Origin: JAWLEV01 sp041685915
GTDB taxonomy: Bacteria > Chloroflexota > Anaerolineae > UBA1429
Assembly (NCBI GenBank): GCA_041685915.1
Contig: JAWLEV010000038.1
Coordinates: 1 to 25,693 of the forward strand
Length of the DNA: 25,693 bases
Direction of reading: 5' to 3'
The position numbers and the translations under genes were made by a program. The notes under the pieces were generated by a model, which saw nothing but the letters and a program-made list of their open reading frames with translations, was not told the DNA's origin and did no database searches. Of the stretch, positions 7,796 to 14,038 are shown in pieces. Position 1 is the stretch's first letter, and every line of letters starts with the position of its first letter.

Positions 7796-9175
7796 TCAGT
7801 CTATCTCGATCTCTTTCCAATATCCCTGCCGAAAGCGGAACGTCATCGCCGCCCCGCTCACCAAATAGCTGAGCGCCAGCCCCACCCAAACTCCCACATG
7901 CCCCAACCCAACCTGCACGGACAGCAACCAACACAGGGGGAGTTGTACGAGCCACAACGCTCCCATATTGATCACCATGGGGGACAGAGCATCCCCCGCC
8001 CCTGCCAGGGCGCGACTCACGATCAAAGACCAGGCCATACCTCCCTCAAACAGGACGGCATACGCCGCAGCGACAACGGCAACCTGCAACGTAGCCAAAG
8101 ATATGCCAAAAAATCCAAATACGCCGGTGGGCCACAGATTAAGTCCTCCGAACAAAAGCAACGTGCCAAACACGCCTCCCAAGGTGGCCAATTCCACGGC
8201 GCGCTCTGCACGCTCTGGCTCTTCTGCTCCCAGGTTCTGTCCCACCATGGTGGCCGTCACGTTTCCAACTCCCGTGGGTACACAACGTAAAAAACCGATC
8301 AAGCGCGACAATACACTGTAAGCAGCAAGCACGTCGTTCCCCAGATAAGCCACCAACTTCATAAGCAGGGCATTGGTGAGGTTGGGAGAGAAACGCTGAG
8401 CTGTCGTGGGGATGGCAATGCGCAGAATCTGCCTCATCACCGTCAGGTCGGGGCGTAGGTCCCGCCAGTGAAGACAAAGCCCTGCCTTTCCACCAAGGAG
8501 AACAGATAATTGGGCCATGACGCCGGCAGCACTGCCCAGCACTGCTGCCCAGCCCGCTGCCCGTACTCCCAGAGCGGGGAACGGGCCCACCCCAAGGACG
8601 AGCATGGCCTCTACAAGGAATGTGACCGCTATGCTGACCACGTTAATGCGGAGAGTATACTCGGGATATCCTGCTCCCCGAATGACGCCATTCATGGAGG
8701 GCAGCGTCTCCATAAAGAGTAATCCCCCAAATACAATCCGTAAATAGGCCGTGGCATCGCGCAAAACCTCTCCCCTGGCCCCCATCCACCTGAGAAACGT
8801 GCGGCCCATGAGTTGTCCCAAGACAGCCAGCGGCACGACAAAAAAGACGATCAGGAGAATGGCCTGCATAGTGGCGTGGTCCGCTCTACGGGTATCGTCG
8901 GCCCCACAGTGTCGGGCCACGACGGCCATACCCCCCGCCGAAAGGCCCATCATAGGACTGATAAGCACCACCCTCAGCGTGGTGCCCATGGTCACGGCGG
9001 CCAGAGCCATCTCGCTCACCCTGCCCATCCAAAAGGCATCCAGTAACCCCATAACGCTGAAAAGGGCCTGCTCGGCGACGGAGGGAAGGGCCAGTTCCAG
9101 TATCTGACGTGGAAGCGGGCCCGAGACCAGATCCCTCCGTGCCCTACTCTTTTGCATCACCGCTTTACTGGTCAA
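7796..9175 (-). CDS. MATE-family multidrug/cation antiporter
   Basis: Integral membrane exporter driven by a Na+ or H+ gradient. The 459-aa protein has about 12 hydrophobic segments in two homologous halves. The first half opens with LPRQILELALPSVAEQALFSVMGLLDAFWMGRVS, typical of MATE/NorM/DinF. The second half repeats the pattern at ILRIAIPTTAQRF, with MVGQNLGAEEPERAERAV. Start choice is uncertain. TTG 9175 has GAGGT 6 bases upstream; ATG 9157 (MQKSRARRDLVSG) fits family N-termini better but lacks a ribosome site. I keep 9175. The same frame extends upstream through an in-frame TGA into a short ORF (9185-9220). The gene converges on the GNAT remnant and Ca2+ ATPase. The drug or metabolite exported is unknown. 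Confidence 0.92.
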   Translation of the reverse strand: MTSKAVMQKSRARRDLVSGPLPRQILELALPSVAEQALFSVMGLLDAFWMGRVSEMALAAVTMGTTLRVVLISPMMGLSAGGMAVVARHCGADDTRRADHATMQAILLIVFFVVPLAVLGQLMGRTFLRWMGARGEVLRDATAYLRIVFGGLLFMETLPSMNGVIRGAGYPEYTLRINVVSIAVTFLVEAMLVLGVGPFPALGVRAAGWAAVLGSAAGVMAQLSVLLGGKAGLCLHWRDLRPDLTVMRQILRIAIPTTAQRFSPNLTNALLMKLVAYLGNDVLAAYSVLSRLIGFLRCVPTGVGNVTATMVGQNLGAEEPERAERAVELATLGGVFGTLLLFGGLNLWPTGVFGFFGISLATLQVAVVAAAYAVLFEGGMAWSLIVSRALAGAGDALSPMVINMGALWLVQLPLCWLLSVQVGLGHVGVWVGLALSYLVSGAAMTFRFRQGYWKEIEID

Positions 9176-9184
9176 AAGTCTACC

Positions 9185-9220
9185 TCACGTAATCCAGGTG
9201 AACGAGTTTAATCCAGGCAT
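9185..9220 (-). CDS. Candidate 11-residue leader peptide before MATE
   Basis: ATG 9220 is preceded by GGAGGGAG at ideal spacing and encodes MPGLNSFTWIT, then TGA (9187-9185). The TGA is part of the TGAGGT that serves as the MATE ribosome site, and the frame is the same as that of MATE, which reopens at TTG 9175. It could be a translationally coupled or attenuating leader peptide, or a former N-terminal extension broken by a nonsense codon. It is too short for a homology argument. Confidence 0.4.
   Translation of the reverse strand: MPGLNSFTWIT
9191..9203 (+). repeat. 13-base direct repeat, copy 1
   Basis: AATCCAGGTGAAC, inside the candidate MATE leader ORF on the opposite strand. The identical sequence recurs at 9355-9367. 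Both copies are preceded by CAC and two differing bases. A partial third copy (ATCCAGG) is at 9211-9217. Confidence 0.6.
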
Positions 9221-9269
9221 CGTCTCCCTCCAAGTCACCATATGTTCCACACTCCACGCAGAGAATTTG

Positions 9270-9290
9270 AGATAAACTTTGTGTTTATCT
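9270..9290. promoter_or_regulatory. Palindrome with AGATAA/TTATCT ends, MATE-proximal
   Basis: AGATAAAC (9270-9277) and its exact complement GTTTATCT (9283-9290) flank TTTGT. It lies about 50 bases upstream of the MATE leader ORF and about 95 bases upstream of the MATE start. No gene is transcribed into it from either side, so an operator is more likely than a terminator. Its outer six bases match those of the palindrome at 9385-9409. Confidence 0.45.
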
Positions 9291-9354
9291 GCACGGGCCA
9301 ATTCCGACGCTGGACTCGTGTCTCAACTGCCTTCTTATGAGCAAAATGGCACTG

Positions 9355-9367
9355 AATCCAGGTGAAC
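9355..9367 (+). repeat. 13-base direct repeat, copy 2
   Basis: AATCCAGGTGAAC, identical to 9191-9203 and 164 bases downstream of it. The two copies bracket the MATE-proximal palindrome. Function unknown. Confidence 0.6.
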
Positions 9368-9384
9368 TGGTGGCGAGATGTAGC

Positions 9385-9409
9385 AGATAAGGTCGGATCG
9401 ACCTTATCT
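9385..9409. promoter_or_regulatory. 11-base-arm palindrome upstream of the deacetylase promoter
   Basis: AGATAAGGTCG (9385-9395) and its exact complement CGACCTTATCT (9399-9409) flank a 3-base centre GAT. It ends 14 bases before the -35 box of the deacetylase promoter. TTGAGTTTT follows on the plus strand, which superficially suggests a terminator. However, the region is between divergent genes, so nothing known is transcribed into it; a regulator binding site is favoured. Confidence 0.55.
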
Positions 9410-9423
9410 TGAGTTTTCTGCAC

Positions 9424-9452
9424 TTCACAGTTCCCCATACCTGCAGTATAAT
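9424..9452 (+). promoter_or_regulatory. Sigma-70-type promoter of the deacetylase gene
   Basis: TTCACA (9424-9429) and TATAAT (9447-9452) are separated by 17 bases, one mismatch from the full consensus. The transcript would start near 9459 and carry about 50 bases of leader before ATG 9510. Confidence 0.65.
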
Positions 9453-9509
9453 AAACATGCTATAGTGAGTTGCGAACGATCATCCTGGTAGCAGGGAGCA
9501 AAACGCCAT

Positions 9510-10547
9510 ATGAAAGTAGGCTATGTCTACGATCCCATATTTCTAGAGCATGATACTAGAGATCATCCCGAAAAGGCAAAACGACTGTTGGCCATTATGC
9601 AATGCCTGGACGATGCCGGACTGCTGGAAAAGATGAAAGCCATCAAAGCCGAAAAGGCCTCCCTAGAAGACCTGACCCGCATCCATTCCCCTTCACTTAT
9701 CGAGCAGATCCGCGAGATGGCCGAAAGCGGAGGGCAGGCCTTTGACCCCGATACCTTTGTCAGCAGAGGCTCCTACCAGGCTGCCCTGTACGCTGCAGGG
9801 GGCACTATTGCCGCCGTACGAGAGGTCCTACATGACCTGGACGGCGCATATGCCCTTGTACGTCCCCCCGGTCATCATGCCACCAAAACGAGGGCCATGG
9901 GCTTTTGTCTGTTCAATAATCTGGCCATCGCCGCCGCGTGGGCCCTGGCCAACGACCATGTATCCCGTATCGCCATCGTCGACTTTGACGTCCATCATGG
10001 CAATGGAACCGAGCAGGCCTTTGAGGAGAATCCTGACGTACTCTATGTCTCATTGCACCAGCACCCGCTGTTTCCTGGTACGGGTGACTGGCGCTCCACG
10101 GGAACTAGAGATGGATTGCACACCTGCGTGAACATTCCCCTCCCGGCACAGACCGGAGACGCGGGCTACAGACAGGCCTTTCAACGCCTCGTCATCCCTG
10201 CCCTGCGCCGCTTTGAACCCGACATCATCCTCTCATCCGCGGGATACGACGCCCACTGGGCGGATCCCTTGGGCTGGATGCTCCTCTCCCTCTCCGGCTA
10301 CCGATACATGGCCGATGCACTGGCCCAGTTGGCCCAAGAGCTATGCAAAGGGCGCATCGTGTATACTCTCGAAGGGGGCTACAATCTCAGCGTGTTGTCC
10401 CACGGGGTAGCCACCACCATTGCCGCCATCCTCGACATACCCTATGAGGACGTTATCGGTCCCGCTGAACAGAGGGAAACCCCTGTCGAATCCATTCTCA
10501 GTCCCATCGCGAACTGGCATCGTCTGAAACGAAGTGAAGTGAGCTGA
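9510..10547 (+). CDS. Class II histone-deacetylase-like amidohydrolase (AcuC/acetylpolyamine deacetylase family)
   Basis: Zinc-dependent deacetylase of 345 aa, acting on acetyl-lysine or acetylated small amines in the cytoplasm. Motifs: RPPGHHA (119-124) with the catalytic His pair H122/H123; DFDVHHGNGTEQAF with zinc ligands D160 and H162; SAGYDAHWADPLG with third zinc ligand D247; and EGGYNL with the transition-state Tyr. This fits class II HDAC-like bacterial enzymes (HDAH/acetylpolyamine amidohydrolase group) better than class I AcuC. The ribosome site is weak (GGGAG 12 bases before ATG 9510), while the promoter is strong. It diverges from MATE across a palindrome-rich region, so joint control is possible. 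Whether the substrate is protein or polyamine is not decidable here. Confidence 0.93.
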   Translation: MKVGYVYDPIFLEHDTRDHPEKAKRLLAIMQCLDDAGLLEKMKAIKAEKASLEDLTRIHSPSLIEQIREMAESGGQAFDPDTFVSRGSYQAALYAAGGTIAAVREVLHDLDGAYALVRPPGHHATKTRAMGFCLFNNLAIAAAWALANDHVSRIAIVDFDVHHGNGTEQAFEENPDVLYVSLHQHPLFPGTGDWRSTGTRDGLHTCVNIPLPAQTGDAGYRQAFQRLVIPALRRFEPDIILSSAGYDAHWADPLGWMLLSLSGYRYMADALAQLAQELCKGRIVYTLEGGYNLSVLSHGVATTIAAILDIPYEDVIGPAEQRETPVESILSPIANWHRLKRSEVS

Positions 10548-10585
10548 TTTCGAGCACAAGCGTCAGAGCGCATGCATTGGCTTCA

Positions 10586-10613
10586 CCTCTATGATATAAT
10601 GGAGATATAGAGG
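10586..10613 (+). promoter_or_regulatory. Extended -10 promoter inside an inverted repeat, upstream of the HhH membrane protein
   Basis: TGATATAAT (10592-10600) is an extended -10 with a perfect TATAAT; no good -35 is visible. It is bracketed by the exact inverted repeat CCTCTAT (10586-10592) and ATAGAGG (10607-10613), so the right arm covers the expected transcription start. A repressor site is plausible. Confidence 0.5.
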
Positions 10614-10629
10614 CAGAACCCCAAGTGGG

Positions 10630-10646
10630 AAGGCACGTCCTGCCTT
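10630..10646 (+). promoter_or_regulatory. Small hairpin in the leader of the HhH protein gene
   Basis: AAGGCA (10630-10635) pairs with TGCCTT (10641-10646) around CGTCC, and TATT follows. An upstream AGGCAG (10611-10616) can instead pair with CTGCCT (10640-10645), so two exclusive structures are possible. It resembles a weak attenuator or the terminator of a short leader transcript. The U-tract is poor. Confidence 0.3.
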
Positions 10647-10694
10647 TATTCCATCCCAGTCTTCACACCCATAGATCGGAAAAGGAGGTCAAAG

Positions 10695-11999
10695 ATGGCG
10701 AGCATGGAAGGCATACCTCAGGAAAGAAAACGGGTAAATATCAACACCGCTTCTGTCGAAACTCTGCGAGACGAAATCGACGGTGTCGGTCAGGTTCTTG
10801 CCGAACGCATTGTGGCCTATCGCGAGGAGCACGGTCCGTTCTCAGAGCCCTCGGGACTGACAGAGGTAGCTGGCATCGGGCCCCGAATGCTTGAGGAAAT
10901 GGACGTGGAACTGACGGTAGAAACGGCGCTTCAAGGCGAAGAACGAACGCCTGAAGAAGTTGAGGAGGTCGCGACCGAGGAAGAGGAGATGGCCCCCGCC
11001 GAGGAAGCGGCGGAAAACCTTTCAGAGGCTGAGGAAGCAGAAGAGGAAGAGGCCGTCGAATATATGCCGGCCGAAGAGATCGAGGAGATCGACATGTCCG
11101 AGGAAGAAGGGGCCTGGAGTGCCTCGGCCGAGGAAGCAGAAGAGGAACTCGAGGAAGAAATCCCAGGGGAACTGGAACAGGAGATGCCCGTTCCAGAACG
11201 AGAAGAGGAGCCCTCTACAGAAGAAGCCGGGGAAGAGATCGAAGAGGATATGCCAGATGAAGAGGAAGCCCCCTCGCCAGGAGAGATGGCACCGCCCGAA
11301 GAGGAAAAAGAAGTGGTAGAGAAAGAAGAAGAAAGGGTTGCACCAACGCAGCCAAGTCGACAAAACCGCTTCTGGCAAAACGCCCTTCTCGTATTGTTGG
11401 GCGGACTTTTGGGCGTCGTGCTAACCCTTGTAGTGGCCATCATCTGGTCAGGCACCGTCGATTTTGCACCGCGTCAACAGGTTGAGGCCCTCAGCCGAAA
11501 TATGAATACCATGCAGAGAAATCAGGACTTGGCCTGGGAGCGCGTCGACGAACTGACTGTCCGTGCCGATGAGATGGAACGCCGCATAGAGAAACTGGAA
11601 GCCCTTGAGAAAAGGGTGACCGCAGCAGAGGAGGATCTCGAAACGGCACAGGGCGAACTCGCAGCGGCTCAAGAGGATCTCTCGGCTCTCTCCACGGACG
11701 TTCAGGATCTGCGCAAAAGCGTCAACGACTCCATCGATGCCCTGGATGCACGCATGAGCGACGCGGAAGAAGAATTAGAAGCCGTCAGTGACTCCCTGGC
11801 CGACCTGGAGGAGGCCTTTGCCACCATCGAGGAATCCGTGGAAAAGTTTGACGCCTTCTTTAGCACACTGCGCGATCTCCTGGTGGAGATGCAGGGGCCT
11901 GCAACTTCTTCCTCAACGGAAGCAGAAGAGGGTCCCAGGAAGACTAAGGTGACGCCTACCTCAACGCCAACGACCGTTCCGCAATCCAGCGGCGGCTGA
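10695..11999 (+). CDS. Helix-hairpin-helix membrane protein with acidic linker and coiled coil
   Basis: Protein of 434 aa with four regions. Residues 14-70 are a ComEA-type double HhH: VNINTASVETLRDEIDGVG, then YREEHGPFSEPSGLTEVAGIGPRM, which normally contacts DNA without sequence specificity. Residues 83-213 are almost entirely Glu/Asp/Ala/Pro. Residues 228-252 form one membrane helix, preceded by SRQNR, so the HhH end should be cytoplasmic. Residues 262-400 form a long coiled coil with heptads of Leu/Val, followed by a Ser/Thr/Pro tail. There is no signal peptide. ComEA has the reverse layout (N-terminal membrane anchor, external HhH), so this is not standard ComEA. A role in tying the nucleoid to the membrane is inference. 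The start has AAAGGAGGT 6 bases upstream. The gene has its own promoter and converges on the SAM hydrolase gene. Confidence 0.88.
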   Translation: MASMEGIPQERKRVNINTASVETLRDEIDGVGQVLAERIVAYREEHGPFSEPSGLTEVAGIGPRMLEEMDVELTVETALQGEERTPEEVEEVATEEEEMAPAEEAAENLSEAEEAEEEEAVEYMPAEEIEEIDMSEEEGAWSASAEEAEEELEEEIPGELEQEMPVPEREEEPSTEEAGEEIEEDMPDEEEAPSPGEMAPPEEEKEVVEKEEERVAPTQPSRQNRFWQNALLVLLGGLLGVVLTLVVAIIWSGTVDFAPRQQVEALSRNMNTMQRNQDLAWERVDELTVRADEMERRIEKLEALEKRVTAAEEDLETAQGELAAAQEDLSALSTDVQDLRKSVNDSIDALDARMSDAEEELEAVSDSLADLEEAFATIEESVEKFDAFFSTLRDLLVEMQGPATSSSTEAEEGPRKTKVTPTSTPTTVPQSSGG

Positions 12000-12032
12000 G
12001 GCTGTTACTAATCCAGTTCTGTATGGGCTGAC

Positions 12033-12815
12033 CTACACGCGCAAAGCTCGTACCGTATCGCCCACCTGCAAGTGGGCGATACGGGCTGCGCTTCCCTCCC
12101 TCACGGCGATCTCGAGGAATCCGTGACTGCCGATGAGGGCGACCAAATCGCCTTTCGCCGCCGAGGCATAGGTAGAGGACAGCCCAATGATCCACTCCTT
12201 CCCAGCCATCACCTGCCAACGATCACAGTCTCGTAACATGTCAGCGGGGATATTGGTCACCACATTCCCAAAGCCATCGACGTGAATCACGTGGCCGACG
12301 ATCGTTCCGTTACTCCGTCTCTCGGGAACGGGGAGATCTAACTGCACCAACTCCTCGAGGGGCTTGCCCAGATCCTCTAGGGGCACGCCTAGAGCCAGGT
12401 GTGCCGCCACAGGGGCAAAGATATCGCGCCCATGGAACGTCTCACTGACCTCCTCACGCCAATAGACCGGATTTGTTAAAGAGACCGCCTGGACCTGTTG
12501 CTCTCTCCGCAGTACGTAGGCGAGCACACCGTTATCGGGTGCTACGAACAGATGCTCCGCCGCCTGCACGGCCATCGCTCGTCGCTCACTCCCCACCCCG
12601 GGATCGACTACCACCAGGTGAACGGTACCCGAAGGAAAGAAGGTATAGGCGGAGCGCAGGACAAAGGCCCCCTCCCGCACCGATTGAGGAGTGATCTGGT
12701 GACTAATGTCCACCAGACACACCTGGGGAGCGATGGAGAGTATGACCCCCTTCATAGCGGCCACATAGCCGTCCCGTAGACCAAAATCCGTACATAAAGT
12801 GACGATCTTCGGCAT
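12033..12815 (-). CDS. S-adenosyl-L-methionine hydrolase (adenosine-forming), DUF62 family
   Basis: The family uses an activated water to split SAM into adenosine and methionine; relatives are the SAM-dependent fluorinase and chlorinase. The 260-aa protein starts IVTLCTDFGLRDGYVAAMKG and contains VVVDPGVGSERR and TFHGRDIFAP. D71, R78 or R79, and H128 appear to match the Asp-Arg-His triad of the hydroxide adenosyltransferases, which argues against a halogenase. ATG 12815 precedes the conserved N-terminus, with GGAGAGGG about 8 bases upstream. The longer open frame to 12962 adds unrelated sequence and is rejected. The last 17 codons carry a perfect 13-base stem-loop (12053-12084). It diverges from rpsB. 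Confidence 0.93.
   Translation of the reverse strand: MPKIVTLCTDFGLRDGYVAAMKGVILSIAPQVCLVDISHQITPQSVREGAFVLRSAYTFFPSGTVHLVVVDPGVGSERRAMAVQAAEHLFVAPDNGVLAYVLRREQQVQAVSLTNPVYWREEVSETFHGRDIFAPVAAHLALGVPLEDLGKPLEELVQLDLPVPERRSNGTIVGHVIHVDGFGNVVTNIPADMLRDCDRWQVMAGKEWIIGLSSTYASAAKGDLVALIGSHGFLEIAVREGSAARIAHLQVGDTVRALRV
12053..12084. terminator. Perfect 13-base-pair stem-loop at a convergent gene junction
   Basis: CCGTATCGCCCAC (12053-12065) and GTGGGCGATACGG (12072-12084) pair exactly around a 6-base loop. It lies inside the last codons of the SAM hydrolase gene and 54 bases past the stop of the HhH protein gene. Neither strand has a U-tract after it. It may end transcription in both directions or protect mRNA 3' ends; the terminator call is inference from position. 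Confidence 0.5.
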
Positions 12816-12941
12816 CTCTTTTTCCCTCTCCAAAAGGCAGAAGATAACCACTCCGAGCGTACAAAAAGGAGGTGGTGAAAACTGTGCCAAAAAACACACA
12901 ACTTTTAGAGTCCAGGCACGTCCAAGAAGGGACACTAATTT

Positions 12942-12970
12942 TTGTGTAAAGCTCATCATCATGGTATACT
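12942..12970 (+). promoter_or_regulatory. Promoter of the rpsB-tsf-pyrH-frr-uppS-cdsA cluster
   Basis: TTGTGT (12942-12947) and TATACT (12965-12970) are spaced 17 bases apart, with a TG extension (12962-12963) before the -10. Transcription would start near 12977 and give a leader of about 120 bases before rpsB. The rest of the divergent gap (12816-12941) shows no clear promoter for the SAM hydrolase gene. Confidence 0.55.
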
Positions 12971-13001
12971 CTTAGTTTAGTTAGTACAAATATCCTATCA
13001 A

Positions 13002-13054
13002 GCACGCTCTTGGATCAAAGGTGTCGTGCCGATTCAGATGATCGGTTCACCGAT
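13002..13054 (+). promoter_or_regulatory. Structured rpsB mRNA leader with competing hairpins
   Basis: GCACG (13002-13006) can pair with CGTGC (13025-13029). Downstream, ATCGG (13041-13045) can pair either with CCGAT at 13029-13033 or with CCGAT at 13050-13054 (loop TTCA). The two pairings are mutually exclusive. Ribosomal protein S2 represses its own leader in gammaproteobacteria, so an autoregulatory site is plausible here; no match to a known motif is claimed. Confidence 0.4.
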
Positions 13055-13096
13055 GGACGAAGGGGGCGGGTGTATAAAACGAAGGAGGACTAGACT

Positions 13097-13966
13097 GTGC
13101 CTATTGCTACCATGAGGGAACTTTTGGAAGCGGGAGTGCATTTCGGCCATCGAACCCGGCGGTGGAATCCCAAGATGCGCCCCTATATCTTTACCGAACG
13201 AAAAGGGATACATATCATAGACCTGCAGCAGACCATGGAAGGGTTACAAAGAGCCTATGACTTTGCACGCGATGTGGCTGCAGAGGGCGGCGACATTATC
13301 TTTGTGGGCACCAAGCGTCAGGCCCAGGAAAATGTGAGAGAACAGGCCATACGTTGTGGCATGCCCTATGTGACCCAGCGTTGGCTGGGGGGTACCCTCA
13401 CCAACTTTCAGACTATACGCTCTCGTATAGAATATATGCTCGAGTTGGAGCAGCAACACGAACGCGGCGAGTTCGAGTTGCTGCCTAACCAAGAGGCAAG
13501 GGACAAACTGCGGGAATTGAACAGGCTTCATCGCCGCATGAACGGTCTACGTAACCTCAATCGGCTGCCCGAGGCCCTCTTTATCACCGACGTGGAAACA
13601 GAAGAGATCGCCGTGCGCGAGGCCAATCGCCTGGACATCCCCGCAATCGCTATGGTGGATACAAACTGCGACCCCGAGGGCATCGAGTACATCATCCCCG
13701 CCAACGACGATGCGATTCGCTCTATTCTCATCATAGCCAGTATAATTGCCGACGCGGTCATCGAGGGCCAACAGATGCGCGGCGTCATCATGGAGGAGGA
13801 GGGAGCGGAGGCACCCACTGCAGAAGGTCCTCTGGTGGAGACGATCGAGCCTGTCGCTGTTGGTAAAGAGGCCGCCTATCCAGCAGAGGAAGAAGAGGAT
13901 GAGATCATCATCATAGACGACGAAGAAGAATTCGAAGACGAATCCGAGCAAGAGGCTGTCGAGTAA
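13097..13966 (+). CDS. rpsB: 30S ribosomal protein S2
   Basis: Small-subunit protein needed for S1 binding and late 30S assembly. The 289-aa product has the S2 signatures LLEAGVHFGHRTRRWNPKM near the N-terminus, IIFVGTKRQAQ, and the run QRWLGGTLTNFQTIRSRI, plus PAIAMVDTNCDPEGIEYIIPANDDA. It starts with GTG at 13097, with GAAGGAGGA well placed upstream, and MPIATMRELL matches S2 N-termini. It is about 48 residues longer than E. coli S2 (241 aa). The extra part is an acidic tail (EEEEDEIIIIDDEEEFEDESE), common in S2 of several deep-branching phyla. First gene of the cluster. Confidence 0.98.
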   Translation: MPIATMRELLEAGVHFGHRTRRWNPKMRPYIFTERKGIHIIDLQQTMEGLQRAYDFARDVAAEGGDIIFVGTKRQAQENVREQAIRCGMPYVTQRWLGGTLTNFQTIRSRIEYMLELEQQHERGEFELLPNQEARDKLRELNRLHRRMNGLRNLNRLPEALFITDVETEEIAVREANRLDIPAIAMVDTNCDPEGIEYIIPANDDAIRSILIIASIIADAVIEGQQMRGVIMEEEGAEAPTAEGPLVETIEPVAVGKEAAYPAEEEEDEIIIIDDEEEFEDESEQEAVE

Positions 13967-13984
13967 TCTTGATAGATTATTCTT

Positions 13985-14012
13985 ATGAGCCGGGACATCA
14001 TGCCCGGCTCAT
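13985..14012 (+). terminator. 10-base-pair stem-loop between rpsB and tsf
   Basis: ATGAGCCGGG (13985-13994) pairs with CCCGGCTCAT (14003-14012) around an 8-base loop, directly after the rpsB stop and 26 bases before the tsf ATG. No U-tract follows, so full termination is unlikely. An attenuator, RNA processing site or partial terminator that lowers tsf relative to rpsB fits better. Confidence 0.55.
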
Positions 14013-14038
14013 GGTATGCAAAGCGAAAGGATGAATGG

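Larger units (their letters stand above)
9176..9509. other. Divergent intergenic region between MATE and deacetylase genes
   Basis: A 334-base stretch without a full gene, noticeably more AT-rich than its surroundings. It holds a minicistron before MATE (9185-9220), two 13-base direct repeats (9191-9203, 9355-9367), two palindromes with matching outer arms (9270-9290, 9385-9409) and a near-consensus promoter facing the deacetylase (9424-9452). A minus-strand open frame at 9235-9438 has no ribosome site or recognisable motif and is probably not a gene. I see no convincing promoter for MATE. Confidence 0.6.

Noticed and set aside
7791..8290. Extension of the GNAT-like plus frame into the MATE region
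   Set aside because: Beyond about 7790 the frame is antisense to MATE, with Pro/His/Gln-rich composition and no GNAT features.
9385..9420. Rho-independent terminator (stem followed by TTGAGTTTT)
   Set aside because: The genes on both sides point away from it, so no known transcript would need it; an operator fits better.
9235..9438. 67-codon minus-strand frame upstream of MATE
   Set aside because: No ribosome site and no recognisable motif; it runs through both palindromes and one direct repeat, so it is better read as regulatory DNA.
10931..11455. Long Ser-rich open frames on the minus strand opposite the HhH protein gene
   Set aside because: They mirror the GAG/GAA-rich acidic linker; the reverse complement of Glu codons gives Ser/Leu/Phe runs. 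No ribosome site or domain.
12816..12962. N-terminal extension of the SAM hydrolase
   Set aside because: The extra 49 residues precede the conserved N-terminus, resemble no family member and overlap the rpsB promoter region.
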